Positions 18,297 to 26,583 of a stretch of DNA of 53,867 nucleotides are shown in pieces. The DNA comes from Gemmatimonadota bacterium (GTDB taxonomy: Bacteria; Latescibacterota; UBA2968): the NCBI GenBank assembly GCA_002727195.1, contig PBWH01000007.1, positions 33,367 to 87,233 on the forward strand, written 5' to 3'. Under the pieces are notes generated by a model, which searched no databases, was not told where the DNA came from, and saw only the letters and a program-made list of their open reading frames with translations. Made by a program: the position numbers and the translations under genes. How positions within the stretch are numbered: position 1 is the first letter of the stretch; each line of letters begins with the position of its first letter.

Positions 18297-19259
18297 CTAA
18301 CCTTCTGCCACGCACGCGTCTAACCAATCCGCATCGAGTGCATGCATACATCGATACGCGTCGTATCGTGAGTTGAGGCGATAAGCCGGCTTGTCCGCGC
18401 TGTGATAGGCCTGTCGACTCCACCACCGGATCCCGCACCAGATCAGGGCATCCTTGAGGTGGGCTCGCTCGGCCGACGACAGCGGACGATGAGCAGCATA
18501 AGAGGTGAGCAGTGCCTCCAACGCCTCCTGGTCGACGGTCGAATCGTGCGTGTCCGGGTCGAGTCGGATTGTCCAGTAGAGCGCGACGAAACCGACGTCT
18601 AACAGGAAGGGGGCGGGAAACGCCTCGAAGTCGATGGCCGCCGCGGGCGCACCATTCCGCCAGACGATGTTTCCGGCGGAGAGATCCATATGAATCAGGC
18701 CTGAGGGAAGCGTGTTCAGCGGCTCTTGAAGCCGGGCAAACTCGGCAATCGCCCGGTCCATCGCGTCGTCATCAGGTATGCGGTCCAACTCGAACTCAGT
18801 CCGTTCCTGACGCCTCCCTTCAAGACCCTCTGTCGTCATTGGGACGAAGTCCTGATTCTCGAGCCCGCCGCTGAACGATATCTCCTGATACCGGTGGTAG
18901 TCAGCCATGATCCTGGCGACTGCGTGAATCTGGACGGGATCTGCCAGGTCCAGCCCGTTCTCGCCGTCCACGAACGAGGTGACCTGAATCAGCTCGTTCT
19001 ACACCTGCGTCACATACTGTCCGTGGCGGTTCCGTTTCGCCCGCATCCACGGTTGGCCGTCGTCGCACAGCTTGTTGAGGAGTCGTGAAGCTGCCTCGAA
19101 ACGGGCGACGCGACGGCTTTCCGGGGCGTAGACGGGACGCCTGGCCACCACCCATTCACCCGTGCTATGGGTGAGTCGCCACGCGCGGTCGGCCTTCAAC
19201 ACCTGGACGTCGGATGCGCCGTCGAGTCCGTAGTCAGCCAGAATGTCCGCGTCGATCAT
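18297..19259 (-). pseudogene. APH/ChoK-type kinase interrupted by one amber codon
   Basis: A 320-residue aminoglycoside-phosphotransferase-fold kinase, complete except for an in-frame TAG at 18999-19001. Before the stop come the N-lobe strands (DVQVLKADRAWRLTHST, WVVARRPVYAP). After it come NELIQVTSFVDGE, the catalytic loop GLIHMDLSAGNIVW (HxDxxxxN), the metal-binding AAIDFEAF, and the C-lobe helices. Homology runs straight through the TAG with no frame change. Family members phosphorylate sugars, homoserine, choline or drugs. The start overlaps the GDPD stop (ATGA), so the two are coupled; a choline- or glycerol-like headgroup substrate is a guess from that pairing. Confidence 0.8.
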
Positions 19260-19996
19260 CTCGCGGCGTCTCTCACTCGGATAAAGCTGTCGGCGTGGTT
19301 CAGGTTCAACATTTCCACACCCAGATTGATGATCCGCCGAAAGGCCTCGGGTTCGTTCTGTTGATGGTAGACCATGACACGAATCCCGAGGTCGCTCGCG
19401 GCCTTCAGGATGTCGTCGTCGACGTTGTCGAGGGAGATTTCGATGATGTCCATGCCGAAGTGATCGTGCCGCTGGATCAGCGTCTCCAGGCTTTTTACAT
19501 TGACCTTGAGCGGAAGGTGGGGTGCGACCTGCTTCAGGCGGAGGGCCCATTCGTTGTCGCCGGACCAGAAGAAGCACTCGTCCGCTAGGTCGTGCTTCTC
19601 GACCTGCTCGATCAACGCGTCGTGGGTGGCCGATTTGACGTCGAAGTAGACCTTCGCCTTGCCCTTGATCCAGGCCAGGAACGCGTCGACCCGGGGGATC
19701 CGTTCCGAGGCGAATGCCGGGTCGAACCAGCTGCCGGCGTCGAGTTGATCGAGGGTTTCGCTGGTCTGCTGGTCGATGCGACCGGACCCGTTGGTGGTCC
19801 GGTTGAGCTCAGGGCCGTGGATGACATACAGGACGCCATCGGCACTCGTGCTGACATCGATCTCCACGTAGTCGACGCCCCAGTCGAGGCAGATCTGTGA
19901 GGACGCATACGTGTTTTCGGGGGCGAGTTCATTGGCGCCCCGGTGACAGATGATTTCAGGTGTGTTTGCAGGCACGACAGCCACCAAGAACGCCAA
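19256..19996 (-). CDS. Glycerophosphodiester phosphodiesterase
   Basis: GDPD family, about 247 residues from a TTG at 19996. Catalytic features: CHRGANELAPENT (first His/Arg), VEIDVSTSADGVLYVIHGP (Glu-x-Asp metal pair and second His) and KVYFDVKS. Members cleave glycerophosphodiesters to glycerol-3-phosphate and an alcohol. The hydrophobic start LAFLVAVVPANTPE continues upstream in frame (WLFSTI), so the real start may lie further upstream and give a signal peptide for periplasmic export; no upstream ATG is visible. It overlaps the APH-type kinase gene by four bases. Divergent from the YhdH-type gene. Confidence 0.9.
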   Translation of the reverse strand: MAFLVAVVPANTPEIICHRGANELAPENTYASSQICLDWGVDYVEIDVSTSADGVLYVIHGPELNRTTNGSGRIDQQTSETLDQLDAGSWFDPAFASERIPRVDAFLAWIKGKAKVYFDVKSATHDALIEQVEKHDLADECFFWSGDNEWALRLKQVAPHLPLKVNVKSLETLIQRHDHFGMDIIEISLDNVDDDILKAASDLGIRVMVYHQQNEPEAFRRIINLGVEMLNLNHADSFIRVRDAAR

Positions 19997-20064
19997 GATC
20001 GTCGAGAAAAGCCAGCCGTGCGGTACGGCCGATGGCGATCCATCAACACGGGTCAGGTTATACG

Positions 20065-21060
20065 GTGAGCGACAGGTTCAGGTCATTGGTGGTTCGGGAG
20101 TCCGGAGAAGGATTTGTCCGAGCCATAGAAGAACGGTCGACAGGCGATCTGCCAGACGGAGACGTCCTGGTTCGCGTGCGGTACTCGTCGCTGAACTATA
20201 AGGACGCGCTGTCTGCGACCGGCAATCGGGGCGTGACGCGCAGATATCCGCATACGCCAGGGATCGATGCCGCCGGTGAGGTGGTCGAGTCCAGCGCTCC
20301 CGAATTCCAGCCAGGCGATGTGGTGACGGTGACCGGTTACGATCTGGGCATGAACGTGCCCGGCGGATGGGGGGAGATAATCCGGGTACCGGCCGATTGG
20401 GTCGTGCCCTTGCCTGAGGGACTGACGCCAGAGACCTCGATGGCGGTCGGTACGGCGGGGTTGACGGCCGCTCTCTCGGTTCTCGAGGTCACGAACGCGG
20501 GCACCACGCTCGACCGGGGTGACGTCCTCGTGACCGGTGCCACTGGAGGCGTGGGCAGTTTCGCCGTGGCGATCCTGGCGCAGGCAGGTTTCTGTGTGAT
20601 CGCTGCGACGGGAAAGCCCGATGCGAACAGCTTCTTGATGGATCTGGGTGCTACGGAGGTGATCGGGCGAGAGGATGTCGACGGAGATCCGGCCCGTCCG
20701 ATGCTGAGTGGACGGTGGGCGGCCGTCGTAGATACCGTCGGTGGGCCAATCCTGGCGGCGGCGCTCAAGTCGGTGCAGCCCCGGGGAGTGGTGACCTGTT
20801 GTGGTCTGGTGGCAGATCCGGAACTCCATACGACCGTGTATCCGTTCATTCTGAGGGGTATTCGCCTGATCGGGGTCGACTGTGCCGAGTGCCCGATCGA
20901 GATCCGTCACGATCTGTGGACCATGCTGGCCGGTGGATGGCGTGTGGACGGGTTAGCCGGCATGTATCGCACGGTTGCGCTTGAAGATGTAGATGCGGAG
21001 GTCGGGCGGATGCTGGAAGGGAAAAGCCGTGGGCGCGTCGTGGTCAAACACAGAGAATGA
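20065..21060 (+). CDS. YhdH/AcuI-family NADPH quinone/acryloyl-CoA reductase
   Basis: About 331 residues from GTG 20065 (SDRFRSLVVRE), the position at which homologues begin. A longer in-frame start at 19960 would overlap the divergent GDPD gene. MDR fold without zinc: SSLNYKDALSATG (active-site Tyr/Lys region), PHTPGIDAAGEV, NADPH motif TGATGGVGSFAVAIL, and C-terminal GVDCAECP(I)E typical of YhdH. AcuI members reduce acryloyl-CoA to propionyl-CoA, for instance in DMSP breakdown, while YhdH is assigned as quinone oxidoreductase; sequence alone does not decide. Followed 132 bp later by a VOC gene. Confidence 0.9.
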   Translation: MSDRFRSLVVRESGEGFVRAIEERSTGDLPDGDVLVRVRYSSLNYKDALSATGNRGVTRRYPHTPGIDAAGEVVESSAPEFQPGDVVTVTGYDLGMNVPGGWGEIIRVPADWVVPLPEGLTPETSMAVGTAGLTAALSVLEVTNAGTTLDRGDVLVTGATGGVGSFAVAILAQAGFCVIAATGKPDANSFLMDLGATEVIGREDVDGDPARPMLSGRWAAVVDTVGGPILAAALKSVQPRGVVTCCGLVADPELHTTVYPFILRGIRLIGVDCAECPIEIRHDLWTMLAGGWRVDGLAGMYRTVALEDVDAEVGRMLEGKSRGRVVVKHRE

Positions 21061-21090
21061 CCACTGCTTCAATAACCCATGCAAAATGAC

Positions 21091-21122
21091 CACTTGTAGG
21101 ATCCGGCTTGTAGGATCCGGCT
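21091..21122 (+). repeat. Short tandem duplication
   Basis: The 15-base unit cttgtaggatccggc (21094-21108) is repeated directly at 21109-21121 in the 132-bp gap between the reductase and VOC genes. The TAGGATCCGGC core resembles the head of family A repeats loosely. No function seen. Confidence 0.5.
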
Positions 21123-21192
21123 TGGCTGGCGATCATTTCTTTGCACATCGCGCAGACGTTCGCGAACCGTACCACCCAGATGAGATGTCACA

Positions 21193-21582
21193 ATGGCGAT
21201 CGAGTTCAGTCTGGCGGTTCCGACGTTGGTGACGCAGGATCTGGAAGCGACAAAGACCTTCTACACTAAGTCCCTCGGGTTCGAGGTGAACTACCACGAT
21301 GAGGCCAGCCAGTTCTTCAGCGTCCAGCGCGGCGAGGCCTTTGTCCATTTCGGATATGCTGAAGTCGGGGTACGCTCCAATCGGCTCATCTGGGGGGACG
21401 GTGCGAAGCCCGCAGACATCAGTTTCTTTGTGGACGACGTTCGCGCACTGCATCAGGAGTATTTCGAGAAGGATGTGGAGATCCTGTCGCCGCCAACAGA
21501 GCGACCGTATGGGATTATTGAAATGGATGTGGTGGATACGAATGGGTATGTGTTGCGGTTTAATGAGGCTGTGAAGCAGTGA
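21193..21582 (+). CDS. VOC/glyoxalase-bleomycin resistance family protein
   Basis: 129-residue protein with two beta-alpha-beta-beta-beta modules: AVPTLVTQDLEATKTFYTKSLGFEV at the front (split here only as a description of the helix and strand), FVHFGY, and the C-terminal metal strand GIIEMDVVDTNGYVLRFNEA with Glu at the usual ligand position. Metal-dependent VOC proteins include glyoxalases, dioxygenases and drug-binding proteins. Sequence does not decide which. Cytosolic. Convergent with the AGE epimerase; a hairpin spans the junction. Confidence 0.88.
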   Translation: MAIEFSLAVPTLVTQDLEATKTFYTKSLGFEVNYHDEASQFFSVQRGEAFVHFGYAEVGVRSNRLIWGDGAKPADISFFVDDVRALHQEYFEKDVEILSPPTERPYGIIEMDVVDTNGYVLRFNEAVKQ

Positions 21583-21586
21583 GGTA

Positions 21587-21629
21587 GTCAAATAGTCAGA
21601 CAGGGTTCTCCTCTACCTGACTAATTGAC
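21587..21629. terminator. Hairpin between convergent genes
   Basis: The arms gtcaaatagtcag (21587-21599) and ctgactaattgac (21617-21629) pair over 12 of 13 bases. The right arm includes the epimerase stop codon. No run of T longer than two, so it is a weak bidirectional terminator or a repeat. Confidence 0.45.
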
Positions 21630-22988
21630 TTGCTTCATCACCTCAATGACATCGATCAGACTTAGCCCCGTGTGATATCCCGGATCGGCATCAGCCGTGG
21701 CGGGAATCACGGAAACAGGCTGTCCTGACTCGTCACGGGTTTGATAGGCCATCAGGTGCAGGTCGGGCCGGATGAATTTGAGGAAGGCGTTGTGACAGTC
21801 GCGGAAGACGCGGCGGCACAGCGCCTTTTCTTTTTCGTCCTCGGATGAAGCGAGGCAATAGGCTGCGGCGCGGATGGTTTCCGGCAGGTTCCACCAGGGC
21901 ATGTCCGTGTTCAGGTGCTGGCGTGTAACGAGGTCGAAGGCCTTGGAGATACCACCAGGTCCGGGCAGGTAACCGTTCTCGAAGTTTCGCTCGAGGACGA
22001 TCGTCAACTGGGGCCATACCTCATCCATCCGTTCACGTTGATCCTCGTCCGCGTCTCCCGAAGTGTTCGCGATATCGAGGAACTTTGCCGCGAGGCCGAC
22101 AAACTCGAGCGAGTGGCCCGGGTCGGACAGGATTACACCGTTCTCGTCACGGTACGGCTGTCCTTCGGCGTCGACCCCTTCGAAGAAGTCTCCCTCGAGT
22201 AACCCGTTCACCTGCCCATCCAGGCTCGCATACGAAGAGAGTTCGTGCTCAACGATTGCCAGGCCACGCTCGATGGCCGTGGGATGGCGGGATTGCGCGA
22301 GCAGAGCGGCACTGCCGAGCTGGATCATGAAGGGGCCGTGCGCGTGGTATCCCGTGCGCGGTTCGGTGGGGTTCTTCGGGTCGAGCGAAATCTGGTCTGT
22401 ACGGAAACTGGTTTCCCAGATCGCTTCTTCGACGTCGTCGATGTATTCCCTCGCTTGGTGTCCAGCCGCCTCGTCTCCGAGTCGGTGGGCGGCGGCGAAC
22501 ATGCCCTTGCTCGAGAAGAGGTCGCTGAACCCGTATGGGGGATCGGTCTGTTCGAGAGGTGCTGGATGGCCGTCGGCATCCAGCTGAAAGGGTGTCCCGT
22601 CGGGATACATGAAGAAGGAGAGACGACCGTTGTTGCGATCACGCATCCCGCGCAGTTGTGTGAGCACGTCGGAAGCGATGTGGTCGAGGCGGCTGGCGAG
22701 CTCCGATCGGCCCGTTCGCTCACACCACGCGGCGTGCCCCGCGAGGGCTTCGAGGGCGCGTCCCTGGATCCAACCGTATACCGCTTGTTTTCCACGGACG
22801 GGATCGTCGTCCGGGAAGTTTTCGCCGGTGATCAGGTCGAGCTTGGTGTTGACGAAAGGATAGGACGGGTCGTAGCGGCCGGCGATCGCCTCGATGACGG
22901 TCAGGCAGATGGCTTCGTAGTCCGCGCAGACGGCTCGAAGGTCGTCGTCCGTCGCGTTTTCCGGTATGGAGAGCCCCTGGTAGGTCAT
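21621..22988 (-). CDS. AGE-family (N-acylglucosamine 2-epimerase-like) sugar epimerase/isomerase
   Basis: 455 residues with the alpha/alpha-barrel of the AGE superfamily. Landmarks: QAVYGWIQGRALEAL, GHQAREYIDD, SDPGHSLEFVGLAAKF (AGE-like NPGHxxEW site, catalytic His), GISKAFD and MPWWNLPETIRAAAYCL (active-site Trp/Glu). Family members epimerise or isomerise mannose, cellobiose, N-acylglucosamine or sulfoquinovose at C2. No signal peptide, so cytosolic. The start overlaps the APC-EIIA-RCK stop (ATGA), pairing the enzyme with a transporter; its substrate may be what the permease carries or a regulator of it. Confidence 0.83.
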   Translation of the reverse strand: MTYQGLSIPENATDDDLRAVCADYEAICLTVIEAIAGRYDPSYPFVNTKLDLITGENFPDDDPVRGKQAVYGWIQGRALEALAGHAAWCERTGRSELASRLDHIASDVLTQLRGMRDRNNGRLSFFMYPDGTPFQLDADGHPAPLEQTDPPYGFSDLFSSKGMFAAAHRLGDEAAGHQAREYIDDVEEAIWETSFRTDQISLDPKNPTEPRTGYHAHGPFMIQLGSAALLAQSRHPTAIERGLAIVEHELSSYASLDGQVNGLLEGDFFEGVDAEGQPYRDENGVILSDPGHSLEFVGLAAKFLDIANTSGDADEDQRERMDEVWPQLTIVLERNFENGYLPGPGGISKAFDLVTRQHLNTDMPWWNLPETIRAAAYCLASSEDEKEKALCRRVFRDCHNAFLKFIRPDLHLMAYQTRDESGQPVSVIPATADADPGYHTGLSLIDVIEVMKQVN

Positions 22989-25075
22989 CCTTCGGAGTCG
23001 TACGCGTCGCGCAGCGCCCGCAATCCGTCCGCGTCACCGATGATGGTGAGGCTGTCTCCGGCTTCGAGTACCGTATCACCGTCTGGGACGTGTACGTGCG
23101 ATCCGCGGCGGATCATGGCGATCAGGACGCCGTCGGGCAGCTCGACTTCCCGTAAGGGGTGGCCGACCAGCGCGGACGTTCTGCCTTCCGGGCTGACAAC
23201 GAGAGACTCGAAGCGTTCATCGTGGAGGAGGACCTCCTTGAGTTCCTGCTCGTTTGCCGCCTCATCCCAGGCCGACTCGAAGGAGTCGAGGTCGACGTGT
23301 TCCGCGATCTGCGCAAGGATGCGAAGATGTCGACTCGGGTCATCCGAAGGGCTGAACAGGAAGAAGATGGCCTTCAGGTTCTCCTCGGTTTCCTCGTCGG
23401 TCAGCGGGTGGGCGTACTGGATATGGATTCCGGGATCTCTGGATCGCACGAGGACCAGTTCCGGATGCTGAAGCTCCTGGATCCACAGGTGCGGCAGCCC
23501 GACCCCGTGCGTGACGGGTGTGGCGCCGATGTGTGTGCGTTCGAGGAGCTGGTCTCGGATTTCTTCCGCAGTGTGCTCGGTGTGGTTCGCCATCCAGGCG
23601 GCCACATCCTCTACGACTGCCTCGAATTCGACGGGGTGGTCCAGGTCGATGACGAGGCTTCGCGCAACCACTTCCTCGAACGGGTCTTCCTCACGGAGCC
23701 CCTTCTCGCGCAGGATGCCGCGCAGCTCGTGGTCCAGGCCCTCATAGCGGGAGCGTCCCAGCCTCTCGAAGACGTGGAAGATCGCACCTGTACGCGACGT
23801 GCGCTTCCGTCCATAGTAGAAAAACCAGAATGTGCTGGCGAGTGCGAGTCCCAGGGTGAACCCGAGTGACCATGCACCCATCTCGAAGATCAGGACACAG
23901 GCGCTGACGATGCCGAACAGGGGGAGCCACGGGTAGAGCGGCGATCGATATCCGGGATCGTACGAGATCAGGTGCGCTTCCCGCATGACGATCACAGCCA
24001 GACAGACCAGAGCGAACATAAACAGCTGGAAGGCGCTCGCGAGCTTGGCGATTTTGCCGACATCCAGGAAGAGGATCGAGCAGATGATCACGGCCAGCGT
24101 CGTCGCCAGGGCCACGTTGGGGATGCCCGTCTTCCCGATACGCTGGAATACCCGCGGCAGGAGATGGTCTCTGCTCATGGCCAGCGGATACCGGGATGCA
24201 CTCATCAACCCCGCGTTGGCCACGGAGATAAAGGCCACAAGGGCGGCCATGGATATTGCAAGGACGCCGGCATCTCCGAGGACGACTTTTGCCGCAGTTG
24301 CAGCAGGGCACAGGTCTCCGGCCAGGATGTCAGGCGGGATCAGCCCGACCATGACCGTGGTACCGAGCCCATAGATCAGGATGGCGGTGATGAGCGCCAG
24401 GAAGATGCCGAGAGGCAGGTTGCGCTCTGGATTGTGTACTTCCTCTGACAAGCTGGCGACTTTTGTGACGCCCACGTAGCTGATGTAGACGAAACCGGCG
24501 GCGCTGAGGAGGTTGTCGATCGGGATGTGGGTCATGTCGCGGAAGTTCGCCAGGTTCAGGTCCGTCAAACCGGTGCCGATGAAGCCTGCAAGTACGGCGA
24601 GCAGTCCCATGACGAGAAGAGACTGGAAGGCTCCCGATTTCTTCGACCCGAGGTAGTTGAGGGCCCCGAGGACGAGGGCGAAGCCGACAGCGCTGGTTTT
24701 GATCGAGACCTCCGGGAAGAAGATCTCGAGGTAAGCCCCCATGCCGACGAGGGCGAAGGCCACTTTCAATACGAGCGCGAGCCACGTCCCGATTCCGCCA
24801 ATCGTCCCCGACCACGGTCCGAGTGTTCGATCCAGGAAGTAGTACACACCGCCCGCTCGTGGCATCGCGGTCGCCAGCTCCACCAGACAGAACGTCGACG
24901 GGATCAGCGGGATCGCCGCGATCAGATACGCCAGGACCACGGAGGAACCGATGTCGGCCGCGGCGAGCCCTGGGAGCAGGAAGAACCCGGAGCTGAGGGT
25001 CGCGCCTGTCGCGATGGCGTAGACGTTGAACAGGTTCAGCTCTTTTTTGAGCCGCTTTTTCGGTTCCGGTGTCAT
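22985..25075 (-). CDS. APC permease fused to PTS EIIA-type and RCK_C domains
   Basis: 696 residues. 1 to about 425 is a 12-helix APC permease (GATLSSGFFLLPGLAAADIG, PRAGGVYYFLDRTLGP). About 465-615 is a PTS EIIA (fructose/Ntr type) domain with the phosphorylatable His529 in HGVGLPHLW. 622-694 is an RCK_C/TrkA_C ligand-binding domain (VVSPEGRTSALVGHPLREVELPDG). The cytosolic tail could let the transporter respond to phosphotransfer state and to a small ligand such as a cyclic dinucleotide or nucleotide; this is inference from the domain families. The His is intact. ATGA overlap with the AGE epimerase. No separate PTS EI or HPr genes are in this window. Confidence 0.9.
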   Translation of the reverse strand: MTPEPKKRLKKELNLFNVYAIATGATLSSGFFLLPGLAAADIGSSVVLAYLIAAIPLIPSTFCLVELATAMPRAGGVYYFLDRTLGPWSGTIGGIGTWLALVLKVAFALVGMGAYLEIFFPEVSIKTSAVGFALVLGALNYLGSKKSGAFQSLLVMGLLAVLAGFIGTGLTDLNLANFRDMTHIPIDNLLSAAGFVYISYVGVTKVASLSEEVHNPERNLPLGIFLALITAILIYGLGTTVMVGLIPPDILAGDLCPAATAAKVVLGDAGVLAISMAALVAFISVANAGLMSASRYPLAMSRDHLLPRVFQRIGKTGIPNVALATTLAVIICSILFLDVGKIAKLASAFQLFMFALVCLAVIVMREAHLISYDPGYRSPLYPWLPLFGIVSACVLIFEMGAWSLGFTLGLALASTFWFFYYGRKRTSRTGAIFHVFERLGRSRYEGLDHELRGILREKGLREEDPFEEVVARSLVIDLDHPVEFEAVVEDVAAWMANHTEHTAEEIRDQLLERTHIGATPVTHGVGLPHLWIQELQHPELVLVRSRDPGIHIQYAHPLTDEETEENLKAIFFLFSPSDDPSRHLRILAQIAEHVDLDSFESAWDEAANEQELKEVLLHDERFESLVVSPEGRTSALVGHPLREVELPDGVLIAMIRRGSHVHVPDGDTVLEAGDSLTIIGDADGLRALRDAYDSEG

Positions 25076-25183
25076 AGGCTATAGTTGAGGTTCTGCTTCG
25101 TAAGCGCCGATATCGATTCGGTCGTCCTGTCTGCGTTCAGTATGCGTGCGATGACGGGTATACTCGAGGCGAACCGGATGGTG

Positions 25184-26344
25184 TTAGGCATTCAGCGCGT
25201 GATCGGACCCCGCGTCGATGCAGGCAGACCCGGGCTGGGTGTCCAACCGGTGTTCAGCCAGTTGCGGATCAAGCGCAGGCTTCCGGCCCGGTTGCGTCAC
25301 ATAGAAGACGTTGTTCCGCACGTACGCCGACTCGTCGAGTGATGACAGTCTGAAGAGGGTCGTACGGTCGGTTCGGGTCGAGATCACGGTGTAGTTGTAG
25401 AAGTAGAGCATCTCTTTGCGATACCGACGCAGGTTTCGAGAGTCTCCACCGTAGTGGACGATCTAGCTGTTCCGCTCGTCCAGACCCTCGACCAAGATAT
25501 TACCGTAGACATAGGTCTTCGGGTAGGCCGGGTCATCCAGTTGTTCCGCGTGGCCGCTGTCGACGAGGTCGAGCTGGCGGTTGCCGTCCTCGATCCAATT
25601 GTAGCGGATCACGCAGCCGGACGACCGGTCCTTCAGGTTGTTGCCACGAGCGCCCTTCCGCAGCGGACCGTAGTGGTTGTACTGGAAAACGATCCCTTTG
25701 GTCTCGGTGTAGCTGTTGTGCTCGTAGATCCTGCCCTCGATGCCGTTGTCCCGGATGGCGCACTGCTCGACGAGGACGTCGGTCGATTTGCTGGCGCAGA
25801 AGAAACCGCTGCCACAGTCTTCGAGGACACAGTTTCGGATGGTGATGTGCTCGCCCTTCTCGAGGAAGATGGCGGCGGTGTTGTTGGTGTAGTATCCCTC
25901 GCCCTCGCGACCGGTGTAAGTGTAGAGAGTACGGCCAGACCGGATACGCAGGTTCTCGACCGTGATGTGTCTCGGCATGGTGTCGGCTGGCACGTTCGCG
26001 CCGCCGATCTTGATAATCCCGCGCGGTTCGTTCCAGTAGTTGAGGGTGTCCCGGGTCGTGGCGTTCCGGCCGTCGATCACCGGAAGCTGACCGGATGGAC
26101 CCGGGATGCCAGTGATGACGATCGGTTGGTCTGCCGTGCCCTCGGCGCAGATGACCCACTTTTCGTGATACGATTCTTCACGCCAGTGGATACGGACAGA
26201 GTCGCCGGCAGCCAGGCTTTCCCACGGTACTTCGCCAATAGAGGCGTAGGCCAGGTACGGGCCGACGTCGTAGACTCGCCCGTGAACAGGGACTGAGGCA
26301 AGGAGGACGACGAGTGTGAATAGGAGTGTCTTCAGTTTCATCAT
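25184..26344 (-). pseudogene. Secreted right-handed beta-helix protein interrupted by one amber codon
   Basis: Signal peptide MMKLKTLLFTLVVLLASVPVHG, then a parallel beta-helix: HITVENLRIRSG, HITIRNCVLEDCGSGFFCAS, VLVEQCAIRDNGIEG, GIVFQYNHYGPLRKGARG, CVIRYNWIEDGNRQLDLVDS. An in-frame TAG at 25463-25465 comes after GLDERNS. Without any frame change the coding continues IVHYGGDSRNLRRYRKEM and on to a stop near 25184. Related proteins usually have Gln before (I/M)VHYGGD, so CAG to TAG is the simplest lesion. About 386 residues joined. Likely a periplasmic or secreted polysaccharide lyase/epimerase-like protein. The amber could be a mutation, an error or readthrough. Confidence 0.82.
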
Positions 26345-26583
26345 ACTCGGTATGCGCCTGCCCGTCACCGTGCCGAGTACGGCGACGAGAATTCCACTAT
26401 CAATGTTGCTGCCGGGCGGAGCCCGTCAGCTTCTCAACTGCTGCGCGTACCCCTCGCACCAGCCTTCCTGCCGGACCGTGGCCTTGGAGAAGGTCGGTGG
26501 CTGGGGGTGTACCGTTATCCTAAGGCCCAGCCATTCCCTGTCGCAGGGCGATTCGAGCGTCCTGGTGGATCATGTAACCGGGA
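26345..26583. other. GC-rich intergenic stretch, unassigned
   Basis: 239 bp between two minus-strand genes. It is rich in short self-complementary runs (for instance gccgggcggagcccg near 26411). A GGTCCGGCAGGAAGG on the minus strand recalls the SRP RNA loop only superficially. No convincing gene or RNA was recognised. Confidence 0.3.

Noticed and set aside
22245-23471. 408-codon plus-strand open frame over the epimerase/permease junction
   Set aside because: Opposite to two well-supported genes and lacks any domain; typical high-GC shadow.
26345-26583. Possible SRP RNA or other structured RNA
   Set aside because: The minus strand has GGTCCGGCAGGAAGG, but the universally conserved SRP loop (GGAAGcagc order) and flanking helices do not fit; a short 64-codon plus-strand frame also shows no domain.
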